Part shown: in pieces, positions 1-10,564 of the stretch
Layout: each line of letters begins with the position of its first letter
How positions within the stretch are numbered: the first letter of the stretch is position 1
DNA from: Eutrigla gurnardus
Lineage: Eukaryota; Chordata; Actinopteri; Perciformes; Triglidae
DNA length: 64,000 bases
Reading direction: 5' to 3'
Assembly: GCA_963514095.1 (NCBI GenBank)
Contig: OY741287.1
Coordinates: 11,676,944 to 11,740,943, forward strand
The notes under the pieces: model-generated
The model's database searches: none
What the model was told of the DNA's origin: nothing
Seen by the model: only the letters and a program-made list of their open reading frames with translations
Program-made: the position numbers and the translations under genes

Positions 1-712
1 CTCCAGGCTCCAAGACCTCGGTATGGAAGGTACCGCACTCAGCTGGCTCCAGTCATACCTCTCCAACAGATCCCACTTTATTTCCCTCCATAACCACACC
101 TCTTCCTCAGCCACAGTCACACAGGGTGTTCCCCAGGGATCTGTCCTCGGCCCCCTCCTCTTCATCATCTCCATCCTCATTCATGCCTTCATTTCCTCCC
201 GTCTGGATGACTGTAACTCATTCCTCCACGGCATCAACTCCAGCTCCACAAACCGACTCCAACTGGTCCAGAACGCAGCCGCCCGTCTCATCAGCCCAGT
301 CCTAAAGAACCTCCACTGGCTTCCCATCTCCCACCGCATCCCCTCTAAAATCCTGGTCCTCACCTAGAAGGCACTCCACCATCTGACCCCCCCTCATCTC
401 CCTGACCTCATCCCCCCCTACCAACCCTCGCGGGCCCTCAGATCCACATCAGCCAGGCTCCTCTCCATCCACAAATCCAACCTCCACAGCTTAGGGGCCA
501 GAGCCTTCTCCAGGGCAGCTCCCAGGCTCTGGGAGTCCCTTCCCCAAACCATCGGTGATTCTGAGTCCCTCACCATATTCCAGTCCCGCCTCCAAACCCA
601 TCTTCTTTCTTTCATTGTTTTGTCTGATGGTCTGTTTATCTCTTGTCTGTAAAGCGTCTTTGGGTTCAGAAAAGTGTGATATAAATTGAATGTGTTATTA
701 TTATTATTAGAA
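1..712 (+). mobile_element. L2/CR1-type LINE fragment, 3' part, internally deleted
   Basis: The plus strand encodes reverse-transcriptase text with the GVPQGSVLGP block (about 125-165). It jumps straight to the C-terminal AFISSRLDDCNS block, so the segment that should carry the catalytic YADD box is missing. A TAG stop follows at about 366, but LINE-like protein text (SRALRSTSARLL, then ARAFSRAAPRLW) continues in degenerate form to about 640. The 3' end has the AAAGCGTCTTTGGGT...ATATAAATTGAA tail typical of L2-like elements, ending in an ATT microsatellite. It is a dead copy cut off by the window start. Confidence 0.8.
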
Positions 713-725
713 ATCCTTCAGCCTC

Positions 726-1250
726 TCAGGAAGTGGGGCTCACATGATGCTTGGTCTTGTAGTCAGTGATTGTGTGCCGGCCCTGCCAAACCCCCTTAAA
801 GTCATGGACTTGGAGCTTGTTTTCAGGTGTGACTCTAGAAGTGGCTTCAGCTGTTTGAGCTGCCTTTTGAAGTTGCCATTTAAGGAGTTTGTATTGGTCT
901 TTGTCGCCACATTGAAATGCAGCATTTGTCTCACTGCATAGGAGCCTTACTTCCTTGTTGAAGCGAGGCTTGTTGTTGCTATGGTAACAGGTTTGGTGGG
1001 ATACACACAGACTCACACACATTGATAGAGGACATTGCAGTGTCAGTGAAAATGTGGATATCATCATGTTGATCAGGTTTATAAACACCATCTTTGTCCT
1101 TGGTTTAGATGTTTGGAGTCTCTGAAGGTAATTAGGAAGGAGGAATACAGTGTTGTGATCAGACTCACTGATCAGTTGTATCTGGGAAGAGCTTTCTTCA
1201 TGGAGACGTGGTTGAAATCTCCCAGCACCAGGACTGCAGAGTCCTGTTGG
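726..1250 (-). mobile_element. LINE fragment: endonuclease end and EN-RT linker (Rex1/jockey-like)
   Basis: Read on the minus strand, about 1240-1150 gives the endonuclease motif VLGDFNHVSMKKALPRY, and 1010-800 gives linker text (NNKPRFNKEV, then CGDKDQYKLLKWQLQ). The linker resembles the one in the LINE at 17.2-22.0 kb (NNKPWVTKDL, GDKNRVKECN). Stops and a shift separate the two parts. It is an old fragment whose clade assignment is tentative. Confidence 0.65.
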
Positions 1251-1419
1251 AGGTCTCAGAGACCGTTTTCACACCGACATCATCTGTTAGTCACATATGT
1301 CATGACTTCACGTCAGCGCCCCCTTGTGGTTCACATGGCTCATTGTTGTTCTGATGTTGATTTGGGCAGCAGGACACATTTAGCTGAAGAGAATCACAAT
1401 GAACAGCTTAATTTGTGAT

Positions 1420-2350
1420 GAACCAATGTTTATATTTCATAAGAATTCTGCTTCTTTTTATACATAAGTGTTGACTTAATGTTGTTCTTTATAAAAAAGT
1501 ATATGATTTTGTATTTCAGGATTTTACTCTTATTAATTATTTTGCTCATATCATCAACAGTTGTATTTGATTTTGCTATTTTTTATAAGTTTTAAGCTCA
1601 TTTGACTTAGTTTAAGGAATGTTGTTGTTTAGCGTGACTTTTTATTCATGACAATGTTTTATATGATGAGAAGAGAAAGCAAAAAGCAAAATGAAACAAA
1701 AATACCAAAAACTAACAAATATGAGGCCATGGGATGATCAGTAAATCAAAGCAAATTTCAAAATAAAAGTCTGTATATAGAATAACGATGAAGTATCTGT
1801 CTCAGGGAGTTTGCTCATTTTTGTACTGAACAGATTTTGATGAGAAATATGGTCATAATTAAAGCAAACAATCTGAATAAACATATGCAGCAGGTCGATG
1901 CAGTTGAAGTAGAACACTGAAATCTTGACTTTGTATATTTGTTTTGGAATTACAATCGACCACAAATCTCTCAGTTCATGTTTCTATCTTACATTTTATG
2001 CCTATATTTGATTCCTAGACTATTTCATGTCGTACGTTGTCATTTTGAACTGCTGTGATTTTGTTTTGGACACATTTAATGAGCTTTGTTGGAGGAGCCT
2101 GACATCCAACGACTGCTCCTCTGGAATCCTTGTGCAAAAGAAAATAAATACATATATAGTACATAATTTGATGTATCGCTCTGTTTTTTCACATGACACA
2201 CTTTCACATGTCAAATAAACGACTACATTTTGCCACATTTAGCTCTTAACGTTTAAAAAAGTGGTGTGAATATTTTAAAGTCACGTTTTGCCACATTTAC
2301 AGCAATATTTGTGAACTTTGTCATATTTACTTTTCTTGTAAAAATATATT
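1420..2350. other. AT-rich stretch without recognisable gene
   Basis: About 0.9 kb of AT-rich sequence with only short open frames of low-complexity composition on both strands. No splice-bounded coding text, transposon protein motif or clear terminal repeat was seen. Confidence 0.5.
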
Positions 2351-2581
2351 AAATCTAAATGTTTGATATGAAATACAGGTTTTCTCTGGTCTCTCCACCT
2401 ATAAACTGGTCCTCCCTGAGCCTGTCAACTCCCAGGATGAGGAGAACAAGCGACTCCTGCATGGTCTCTGCAGCCCCCCCACTGGTACAACAGGGCTCCA
2501 GTGTTGTTGGACCTCCGACGGCTGTGTGGAATTGATGAAAAACATTATAATATGGGACCTTTAAAATCCCTGACCTGTTAA

Positions 2582-2695
2582 GGGCCAACCTTCAATTTTG
2601 TAAATTCCAGGTTTATTCCCATTAATTCCCGTTAATTACCATAGACATTTTGCAACTCTGAAAATTCCCGGAATTTTGCAACCCTATTGAAAAAT
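2582..2695 (-). mobile_element. hAT-like terminal fragment
   Basis: On the minus strand the sequence runs from GGGTTGCAAAATTCCGGGAA through repeated GGGAATTAA blocks to GAAGGTTGGCCC. The same GGGAAT-rich end followed by AAGGTTGGTCCTGAACAGG occurs at 7080-7165 and 38410-38505, where it precedes a BED zinc-finger relic. It is therefore a solo end of that hAT-like family. Confidence 0.5.
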
Positions 2696-2907
2696 ATCTA
2701 ATTTATTAGGCAAGGCAAGGCAACTTTATTTGTATAGCACATTTCATACACAAGGCAGACTCAAAGTGCTTCACATCATACAACAAAGTGAAAAAAATAG
2801 AAGAATTAAAAGAAAATAAAGGCAAAAAATTAAAAATGCATTACAGAAAGAAAAGGAGAATAAAAACATATTTGCAATAATTAAAAACAGTGCAGACATT
2901 AAAAGAT

Positions 2908-5820
2908 TTAGCAGAAAGCTATGGTGAACATAAAAGTTTTCAGTCTAGTTTTAAAAGTGGTCAGAGTTGGGGCAAGTCTTACATCTTCAGGAAGTTTATT
3001 CCAGCTATTTGTTGCATAGTGACTAAATGATGCTTTCCCGTGATTGTTGTTTACTCTGGGAATCACTAACAGATTGGTCTCAGAAGATCTTAGTGGTCTA
3101 GAAGGCTTATGTAGTGGGAGCATATCAGTGATATACTTCGGTCCTAGACCATGTAGTGATTTATATGTGAGCAGGAGGATTTTGAAATCAATCCTCTGAC
3201 ATACAGGGAGCCAATGTAAGGATTTAAGAATTGGTGTAATGTGCTCACATTTTTTGGTCTTTGTAAGAACTCTAGCAGTAGCGTTCTGAACAAGCTGTAG
3301 CTGCCTGATAGTTTTTTTCGGACGACCTGCAAGGAGACCATTACAGTAGTCTAGCCTACTAGTAATAAAGGCATGTACAAGTTTTTCTAAGTCTTGAGCT
3401 GACATGAGCCCTCTAAGTCTTGCTACATTTTTTAGGTGATAGTAGGCTGATTTTGTTACTGATTTAATGTGACTGTCGAAATGTAAATCAGAATCCATAA
3501 TAACCCCAAGATTTCTGGCTTTGTTTGAGGTTTTCAGGGACAGAGAGTGAAGGTGTTGAATTACTTTAAACCTTTCTTTTTTAGCACCAAAAACAATTAT
3601 CTCAGTTTTGTCCTCATTTAGTTGTAGGAAGTTTTGGCACATCCAGTCTTTGACTTGCTCAATGCACTGGCACAGAAGATCTATGGGGCGATAGTCGTTT
3701 GGTGATAGTGCTACATAGATTTGGGTGTCATCGGCATAGCAATGGTGGTCAATGTTATTATTTTGCATGATTTGTCCTAGTGGGAGCATGTAGATGTTGA
3801 ATAAAGTTGGCCCCAAGATTGAACCTTGGGGGACTCCACACGTTACATTGGTAGGTTCTGATACAAAGTCGCCAATGGAAACAAAATAGTTCCTATCTTG
3901 TAGATATGACTTGAACCAGTTTAAGACTGTGCCTGAGAGCCCCACCCAGTTTTCCAACCTGTCCAAGAGTATTGAGTGGTCGACAGTGTCAAATGCAGCA
4001 CTGAGGTCTAATAGCATTAATATTGAAGTTTTGCCAGAGTCTGTGTTAAGACGGATGTCATTTACAACTTTAATAAGGGCCGTCTCAGTGCTATGAAAAG
4101 GTCGAAATCCTGACTGGAAGTTGTTGTGGTAGCCAGTTGAAGCCAGGAAGTGATTTAGTTGTTGGAGGACAACTTTCTCAATTATTTTACTTATGAAGGG
4201 TAGATTTGAAATTGGTCTGTAGTTGTTGATAATAGAGGCATCTAGGCTCCGCTTTTTTAGAAGAGGTTTAATGACTGCAGTTTTGAAGGCCTTTGGGAAA
4301 TTGCCTGATTGAATGGAGTTATTAACTATTTGCAATACGTCTATTGATAGGCAGTCAAAAACATTCTTTAAAAAGTTGGTAGGTAAAGCATCAAGGCAGC
4401 AGGTGGATGATTTTAGATTTGTCACCGTTTCCACTAGAGTTTTAGAGTCTATGACATTAAAGCTTGCCATCATTGCTGTGTTACTTTTGCCTGAACAGGG
4501 TGGTGATCCAACTTTTTTGTTTGAGATATTGATGGCGCGTCTGATGCCTTCAATTTTATTAGTATAAAAGAATGCAAAGTCATTGCATTTCTGCGTGGAG
4601 TGGAGTTTAGCTGGTATTTGTGTTGGGGGGTTGGTCAGTCTGTCAACAGTTGCAAATAGGGTTTTCGCCTTATTAGTGTTGTTGTTTATGATATTGGAGA
4701 AGTATGTTTCTCTCGCACTTTTTAAGACTAAATTGTAGGCCCGGAGGCTCTCTTTATAGATGTCATGGTGAATATGAAGTTTAGTACTCCGCCAGATTCG
4801 TTCAGCCTTCCTGCACTCTCTTCTCTGGGCTGTCACAACAGCAGCTTTTCTCCAGGGTGCCTTTTGCTTACCAGAAATTGTTTTAACCGTAGCAGGTGCA
4901 ATGACATCTATGACATTCAGAATTTTGGAATTAAAGATGTTTACAAGATCATCAGCATGACATGGGTTTAGAGGTGGTAACGAGGAGATGGCATTTTTAA
5001 AGAGTACATTGGCATGTTCATTGATGTACCGCTTTTTGACCTTATTTGATTCTGTTTGTGTGTCAGGAATGAAAGAAATATTAAAGAAAACACAGAAGTG
5101 ATCAGACAATGAAGGATCAGTCCCAAAAACATCAGAAACATGGAGATCTTTTGTGATAATCAGGTCCAGGGTGTGTCCCTTACAATGAGTAGCCTCTTTC
5201 ACATGTTGAGAAAGGTCAAATGTGTCTAGAATATTAAAAAGTTCTTTTGCACCCTTGTCATTCAAATCATCAATATGAAAATTAAAGTCACCAGTTATAA
5301 CTAGGCAGTCAAAATCAGTGGAGATGCTAGACAATAATTCAGTAAAATCATCGAAAAAATGTGATGAATATTTAGGTGGCCTGTAAATAATTAACAGGAG
5401 AACTCTGGGAGAGCATTTTAACACAGCACAAAGATATTCAAATGATGGAAAAACACCAAGTGACATCTGTTTCCCCTGAAATGTATTTTTAAATATAGCA
5501 GCAACCCCTCCACCTCTTTTCCCAGATCTACAAACATCAATCAAATTATAGTTGGGGGGTGCTGTCTCGATCAGAATGCTTGCACTGTTATTTTGTTCTA
5601 GCCATGTTTCACTTAAAAACATAAAATCAAGTTTAGAAGTGGTAATAAAATCATTGACTAAAAATGATTTGGTATTAAGAGACCTAACATTTAGCAGACC
5701 CATCCTGATGGTGTTATTGACAGGCTTTGAGGTTGACTTTGATTTTGAGAGAACAGGAATGAGATTGTTTAGGTTAGCTGTGTGTTCAGGTTTCCCAATG
5801 TTTACTCTCTTAGTAGTCAC
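2908..5820 (-). CDS. LINE ORF2: APE endonuclease plus reverse transcriptase, open frame
   Basis: About 970 codons are open without interruption. The endonuclease is at about residues 40-250, with LLNVRSLNTKS at the start, ETWL, the GDFNF motif near residue 175, and SDHF near 240. Reverse transcriptase is at about 495-770: IINNYRPISNLPF, then LLDLSAAFDTVDH, CGVPQGSILGP, and the catalytic HCYADDTQI box. A C-terminal region with SWNKLPEDVR follows. The length suits an L2/CR1 ORF2. The frame at 5820 begins with GTG, not ATG; the first ATG (5703) sits exactly at the endonuclease start. The frame also continues upstream past 5820 and overlaps the end of ORF1. Catalytic residues appear intact, so the copy may be young. 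Confidence 0.88.
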   Translation of the reverse strand: MTTKRVNIGKPEHTANLNNLIPVLSKSKSTSKPVNNTIRMGLLNVRSLNTKSFLVNDFITTSKLDFMFLSETWLEQNNSASILIETAPPNYNLIDVCRSGKRGGGVAAIFKNTFQGKQMSLGVFPSFEYLCAVLKCSPRVLLLIIYRPPKYSSHFFDDFTELLSSISTDFDCLVITGDFNFHIDDLNDKGAKELFNILDTFDLSQHVKEATHCKGHTLDLIITKDLHVSDVFGTDPSLSDHFCVFFNISFIPDTQTESNKVKKRYINEHANVLFKNAISSLPPLNPCHADDLVNIFNSKILNVIDVIAPATVKTISGKQKAPWRKAAVVTAQRRECRKAERIWRSTKLHIHHDIYKESLRAYNLVLKSARETYFSNIINNNTNKAKTLFATVDRLTNPPTQIPAKLHSTQKCNDFAFFYTNKIEGIRRAINISNKKVGSPPCSGKSNTAMMASFNVIDSKTLVETVTNLKSSTCCLDALPTNFLKNVFDCLSIDVLQIVNNSIQSGNFPKAFKTAVIKPLLKKRSLDASIINNYRPISNLPFISKIIEKVVLQQLNHFLASTGYHNNFQSGFRPFHSTETALIKVVNDIRLNTDSGKTSILMLLDLSAAFDTVDHSILLDRLENWVGLSGTVLNWFKSYLQDRNYFVSIGDFVSEPTNVTCGVPQGSILGPTLFNIYMLPLGQIMQNNNIDHHCYADDTQIYVALSPNDYRPIDLLCQCIEQVKDWMCQNFLQLNEDKTEIIVFGAKKERFKVIQHLHSLSLKTSNKARNLGVIMDSDLHFDSHIKSVTKSAYYHLKNVARLRGLMSAQDLEKLVHAFITSRLDYCNGLLAGRPKKTIRQLQLVQNATARVLTKTKKCEHITPILKSLHWLPVCQRIDFKILLLTYKSLHGLGPKYITDMLPLHKPSRPLRSSETNLLVIPRVNNNHGKASFSHYATNSWNKLPEDVRLAPTLTTFKTRLKTFMFTIAFC

Positions 5821-6206
5821 TACAGGAATGCAGAAGGTGCCATGTTTTGATGTTTAGAGGGGGTCCTGGGTTTTGGTGACTTAGTTGCAGCCTTGGGAGA
5901 GGGGGTCTGAGTAGGGCGGGGGGTAGGTGGGGGTAGCTCCTGGAATTCCAAGGGGGAGGAGGGGAGAGAAAGGTTTATTGGAGGGAGGGAGAATGACGAA
6001 GACCTGGATGGAGATTTGGGGGGGGTGGGGGAGGGATCCACATTCAGTCCCTCTTCGACGTTTCTGATAATCTGTGTTTCGTCTTCCCTCTTTGTTGGTT
6101 CCTCTCGTCTCTTGTCCTTGGCGACAGATGGATGACGCAGGCAGTAAGTTATTAGCAAAACATTATACATAAGCTCAAACATTGGGTTTTGGTACATCTC
6201 AAACAT
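5820..6206 (-). CDS. LINE ORF1-like proline/serine-rich frame
   Basis: A 128-codon frame just upstream of and overlapping the endonuclease/RT frame. After a hydrophobic start it is rich in Pro, Ser, Lys and Arg (SPTPPKSPSRSSSF, then PPPTPRPTQTPSPKAATK), a disordered basic composition that could bind nucleic acid. It ends with MAPSAFL and a TAG at 5820-5822. No coiled coil or RRM-like domain is visible. By position it is ORF1 or its C-terminal part. Confidence 0.5.
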   Translation of the reverse strand: MFEMYQNPMFELMYNVLLITYCLRHPSVAKDKRREEPTKREDETQIIRNVEEGLNVDPSPTPPKSPSRSSSFSLPPINLSLPSSPLEFQELPPPTPRPTQTPSPKAATKSPKPRTPSKHQNMAPSAFL

Positions 6207-6659
6207 AACTTCACACCCAGAAATCTGTTAAACACATGGGTCCCACTATACTTAAGTGTCTGTACACAGACAGATAAGGCCCGCCTTGTAGACAGGCAGT
6301 TAGACAGGTAGTCAGACAGAAGGTGGGGTTGTAGACAGGCAGAGAGTGTTGCTGTTGCTGGAGACTGTAGATTGTGATGTTTAAGTGTGTTACATCATAA
6401 ACTGTGGACAAATTAAGAGAAACTCCTCTCAATATAAAACACTTCAATAGTCCAAAAAAATAACTCAAAAATAAGTAAAGTAAATCTCTACAATCTCACC
6501 CATGTAAAACTCAAATAATTAATAAATTAATTTAATTTATTATGTCAAATATATGTATATACTCCCAGATCATAACCTCCTCATCACATTTCCTTGATGT
6601 AAAGTATTTCAAGTCTAACCATTAACATTAATAACTCGACATACTGTTGTACTACAAAC

Positions 6660-7035
6660 TGGTTTACATTATGCGGCGTTCACACCAGACGCGACAGAGG
6701 CGAATAAAATCGCGTGACACGCGTGTATCGCGCCGCTTGATCATTTTGGACTATTCGCGTCATTCGCGCATGATGCTGATTTTTGAACCGTGGGCGCCCC
6801 TTTCTCCCGCTCTCTTTCCACGTCGATCATGGCTGATATCTCCCCCGTTGCTGCACTGTACCTGCTGTACAAGTCCCAGAAACGCCGGAAAACCACCCGC
6901 CTTCGTGTCTGGATTCATGAAGTTACCGGGTCCCACCTCCTCACCGACCTTCATCCATGTTGTAACTCTGAGGTTGAGACAACCAGCCCGTCCTCCCTAC
7001 CACCGCTGTGTGTCTTCACAGCAGCAGGGAGGCTG
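6660..7035 (+). mobile_element. DNA-transposon relic, possibly PIF/Harbinger N terminus
   Basis: A CpG-rich start (GGCGTTCACACCAGACGCGA at about 6675) looks like a terminal repeat. It is followed at 6828-6960 by a frame reading MADISPVAALYLLYKSQ, then RRKTTRLRVWIHEVTGS. An R-x-W-(V/I)-H block after a short leader is reminiscent of PIF/Harbinger transposase N termini, but no DDE residues follow. The family call is weak. Confidence 0.35.
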
Positions 7036-7560
7036 ACAGGAGAGGAGCAGTGACGTCACAGGGCTACTCAATGCAAGTTTCAGTTGGAAACTTTCCATGG
7101 GAATTAATAGGAATTCATGGGAATAAACGTGGAATTTACAAAATTAAAGGTTGGTCCTGAACAGGAATTTTTAATATAGTTGAGGAAAATATACTTAAGC
7201 ATAATTTTGACTAAAACAACCAGATTTCATGCAAGTACACTTGAGAGTATCAATACTGTTATCTTATTCTACCGTAAAATGCCACATGCACCATCCGATT
7301 TCACACAAGCTGATGTTCAAGGAAAGTCTTTGTGTGTAAATATTGTGAAAAGACATACGTGAAGAATGCCACAAAACTGCAGCAGCATATTGCAAAGTGC
7401 AAATATAATATATGAATATTTCCCAAATTCCCCAGCGTAACTTCCCATGGAAAGTCTTCAGAAAATGTACTGGAAATATTCTGCCGCTTTACAACCCAAT
7501 CTGATACAGATACACTGCAATAATTGTCAGTCAAGTTAACTTCTACATGTTAGTCGAAAG
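6966..7560. repeat. Duplicated block, paralogous to 38310-38903
   Basis: From CTCTGAGGTTGAGACAACC to GTTAGTCGAAAG this segment matches 38310-38903 almost base for base, with scattered substitutions and small indels. It includes the hAT relic at 7078-7505. Flanks on both sides differ between the copies, so the boundaries are sharp. Both copies are in the same orientation. Confidence 0.85.
7078..7505 (+). mobile_element. hAT non-autonomous relic with BED zinc-finger remnant
   Basis: The GGGAATT-rich end at 7085-7130 and a converging end near 7440-7500 (CCATGGAAAGTCTTCAG) bracket a zinc-finger remnant at 7335-7400. That remnant has the pattern C-x2-C-x13-H-x3-C (CKYCEKTYVKNATKLQQHI, then AKC), which is characteristic of BED fingers at the N terminus of hAT transposases. 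A TGA lies a few codons upstream in this frame and a TGA follows, so it does not encode a working protein. Confidence 0.65.
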
Positions 7561-7815
7561 TCATTTGGAATATAAATCTTAACTTGAAATGGGAAGTCAT
7601 ATAAACATATTCAAGTTGTTTTAACTTGAGATGGTGAGTTACAATAATGCAGACGTGTGTTTGTGTGACTCGGTAAGGGAAGTTTTCTGGCACTCTGCCG
7701 TCTCGAGCACTAGCGCGTGCACGTGTGTGTCGTTATCAGCTGTATCAGCAGCTCCACCCCCTTCCCCCTCAAACCGCCTCTCCTTCCACTCAGCTGTTAT
7801 TGCAACATACACTTA

Positions 7816-8180
7816 ATACGTTCAGGCTTTAACAGGCTGACGTTTCCTTATCAGTAAACTGTTACCATGGTAACTGACTCTGTGAAGCTAACCTGCTCGC
7901 TGGCAGGTTTTCTTCAACAGACTGAGTTTCTCCCAATCTGTCTCCTCCATTTTGCTGATCCTGAACCAGCTGTGGAAACTTGCAGAGTCCTTTCCTCGTC
8001 AACCATCGATATGGAAGCACAAGTGATTCTAGCAGCCTCGCGTCTGGAGAGGATGTTGATTACTTAGTAGAACTCTTCAGTTTTACCTCACCATCCATCA
8101 CACATCTGAACAATATTCTCCAGCCTTTCATTTCTTTATTTCATATCGTAATCTCAGACCAGATTCTTTGCAGAGCTCTT
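7816..8180 (-). mobile_element. Fragment of Harbinger-like element (same family as 53581-54692)
   Basis: Text from TTACCATGGTAACTGACTC through CATCGATATGGAAGCACAAG to CAGATTCTTTGCAGAGCTCT is the reverse complement, with substitutions, of the interior of the complete elements at 53581-54692 and 58829-59940. Terminal repeats are absent. A shorter copy is at 39031-39278. Confidence 0.7.
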
Positions 8181-8435
8181 AGGTGTTTTTTCAAACATGA
8201 GTTTTCTGAAATGTTTAAGGACATTTCTGTGTGTTGAAGCAGCGTTCTGTTGGAAGTAGAAATAGCCACTGATATTAACTCTGTTTAATATGTGAAATAT
8301 GATTAAAACCATGTCTTAGGCTGCACAATATTCTTATGCTTCATTTTCAGCTGCAGCCACATTCTTTTTGTGTCTGTGGGATTAAACCGAAATCAAAACT
8401 CTTCTTTTTATTTCCACAACTTTCAGCCATGACAG

Positions 8436-9035
8436 GCAGTGGCGGCGCCAGAGTATTTTTTCTGGTTCAACTACGGTGGGGCTAACTCATACGACGGTGG
8501 GGCTCAAATCAATGCCAGAATTTCAATGTGAATATATAACAACACCCAGTGGCGCCGCCAGTCGGAATCCAGTACGCACTGGGAGGACTTTTTTTGAAGG
8601 TAAAAAAAAAAATTGATGGTGCTGAACCGGGGCAGGATTGGAAGATTCAGTGGGCTTTAAATTATGCAAATCAGCGGGTGACACCAAACAACGTCTGCCC
8701 AAGCAAGTCAGAGCTTTTCTTTCTCTCACACAGTGACCTGGAGAGACGCAGCCGCATTTGAGAGGACGATCGCGCGTGTGTGCGCAATTGCGCATAGCGT
8801 GTGTTGGCCCCTCTCCACTACACAATACAGCTCGGCTCTAGTCTCGTCACCTCTCTGCTGCTGAGCACTGTGGGCCGAGCCGAGGCATGTCTCTCTCCCC
8901 GGGCCGGCAGAGTTATCATACCGTACTGTGCGTGTGTGTCCAAGCGTGTGTGTGCGTGCGTGGAGTGCTCACAAGCGTGTGCTTCTGTTCAGGTCGGGGA
9001 TGGAGGGCACAAAAAACTATTTGCACCGGGGCCTA
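8436..9035. mobile_element. hAT-like terminal repeats, two adjacent starts
   Basis: CAGTGGCGGCGCCAGAG at about 8438 and CAGTGGCGCCGCCAGTC at about 8549 resemble hAT-type ends. The motif GGTGGGGCT follows the first one, and the reverse complement of that end recurs at about 28005-28030. Sequence to about 9035 is CpG and TG rich with no transposase text. Extent is approximate. Confidence 0.4.
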
Positions 9036-9589
9036 TCACCATGATATACACTACTGATTTCACTGATACTGAAAACATTAGATGTTGTCTTAAAAAAGTA
9101 TTTTTCCTTTTGTTGTTGTATTTGCCGTTTCTGTGCGTACACATACTTTTCTGTATCTGTCCAGCATCTCCTGTAGTTCATCCAACACATAATCCATGTT
9201 CAAGTATTATGTCACCCTGTTTCTCAGAAAAACACTCAAGGTAACATTCTGTCCACAAACACCACTTCAACCCCAGCTTTCTACACTTACTGTTGTCTTC
9301 CTCATTTTAGCAGCTTTTCTTAACCAACTTCTCTCAGAACTCCATCTGAATGTATTATCATTTAGTGGGTTTTTGGTTTGTTGGTGGAAGCCTGTCTCCT
9401 TCTGCTGTGCTGCAGTACCACTCTCCACCTGAACTGTTAGTGGTGGCACTGGAAAAGTCTCACTAAACACTATAACTTGAGATGTGCTAGTAAATATGAC
9501 GTTAAGTGTATAAACTGGAGTATCAGGGACGTCAGATTGCTCCCATCATGTATATATTTGATGAATAACTCCGTCGTCTCGTCCTGCAG

Positions 9590-9710
9590 GTTACCGACGT
9601 CTCACACCTGCTTTAACGTGCTGCTGCTGCCCGAGTACAACAGCAAGGAGAAGCTGCGGGAGAGACTGCTCAAAGCCATCACCTACGCCAAAGGGTTCGG
9701 CATGCTCTGA
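9590..9710 (+). CDS. ube3a: UBE3A, terminal coding exon (HECT C terminus)
   Basis: After a polypyrimidine tract and CAG acceptor (9587-9589) the exon encodes LPTSHTCFNVLLLPEYNS, then KEKLRERLLKAITYAKGFGM L and a TGA at 9708-9710. The TCFN block contains the catalytic cysteine region of a HECT E3 ubiquitin ligase, which accepts ubiquitin from E2 and passes it to substrate. The final residues match the conserved C terminus of UBE3A (E6AP). The exon enters with one base completing an Arg codon. Other HECT exons were not found in the preceding 9.5 kb, which is filled with transposon debris, so they must lie upstream of the window if the gene is intact. The exon itself shows no damage. Confidence 0.85.
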
Positions 9711-10370
9711 GGCCGCGCTCCCAAACACACAGCCGACGGACTGTTGTCAGAAAAAGGCCATCAAAGCCCCGTCCTTCCTTTATCTCACACACGGTCAAAA
9801 AGGTTTGACACCTGACACACCCGTCCACCGAGGAAACGTGGGGTTGAAAACCACAAACGGTGAAATGTCCAACTAGAGTGCTGAGTCGGTCGTCCTGTGT
9901 TGCTTCCTGTCTGTAGGGGGACCACCCAGTTTGACGGGTCCCCACGCGGTACCGCTAAGACCACAGCGGGGTCCCCACGGCGCGCCACAAACCTGAGCCG
10001 TTCTTTCTGTTCTGTCTCTCTTCATTTTCCCGTCGTCATGGTTACAGACGGACCTGGGCAAAGTGATGCTGGAGGCAACTTTTCATTGAAACCTCCGTCA
10101 TGTGGAGCGATGGAGGATAACTTTCAGCCGTTAGTGAGCCCGGGTCTCTTTTAACATGACTCTGTACCTCCGTTTTGTAATGCTGGACATGCTGCTCACT
10201 TGGACATGTGACAGAGCTCTTGGGTCAACCCCATCCTGGCAAGGAAAGGCGTTTTCATCCATGGGTTCAACTCCCAACGGTTGCATTCTGAAAGATTGAA
10301 ACTGATGAAGGTCTACACGTATTCAGTGTTGTGAAAACATGCGAAATAAAGATGACAGCTTTTTCCAACT
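9711..10370 (+). other. Probable ube3a 3' UTR with polyadenylation signal
   Basis: Sequence after the stop codon has no coding text. An AATAAA lies at 10345-10350, followed by TG-rich sequence, a plausible cleavage region. The part from 9953 onward is shared with 33155-33388, where no ube3a exon is present. The copy lacks about 160 bases including the AATAAA. Confidence 0.5.
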
Positions 10371-10564
10371 CGTATCGACTCGTGATTCTGATTTGAGTCC
10401 ACGGAGCCCGGAATCTTCCATCTGGTCTGCTGGATTTACTCTGTCGCATGATGTCGCACAACATGTAAATTCTGGGAACATCGTGAAATCTGTAGCGTAA
10501 ATGAAGCATTAAGCTCAGTTTTACCCATTTAAGGTAGCTAGCTAGCGAGCTAACCACTAGCATG

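Larger units (their letters stand above)
2706..6215 (-). mobile_element. L2-type LINE, near full length, minus strand
   Basis: The element runs on the minus strand from a proline-rich ORF1-like frame (6206-5820) through a long endonuclease/RT frame (5820-2908). Its 3' UTR ends at about 2706 in the L2-like motif GTGAAGCACTTTGAGTCTG, then GTGCTATACAAATAAAG and a TTGCC repeat tail. It is the least damaged autonomous retroelement in the window. The 5' boundary is uncertain, because text upstream of 6210 has no recognisable features. Flanking target-site duplications were not seen; L2-type elements often lack them. Confidence 0.85.
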
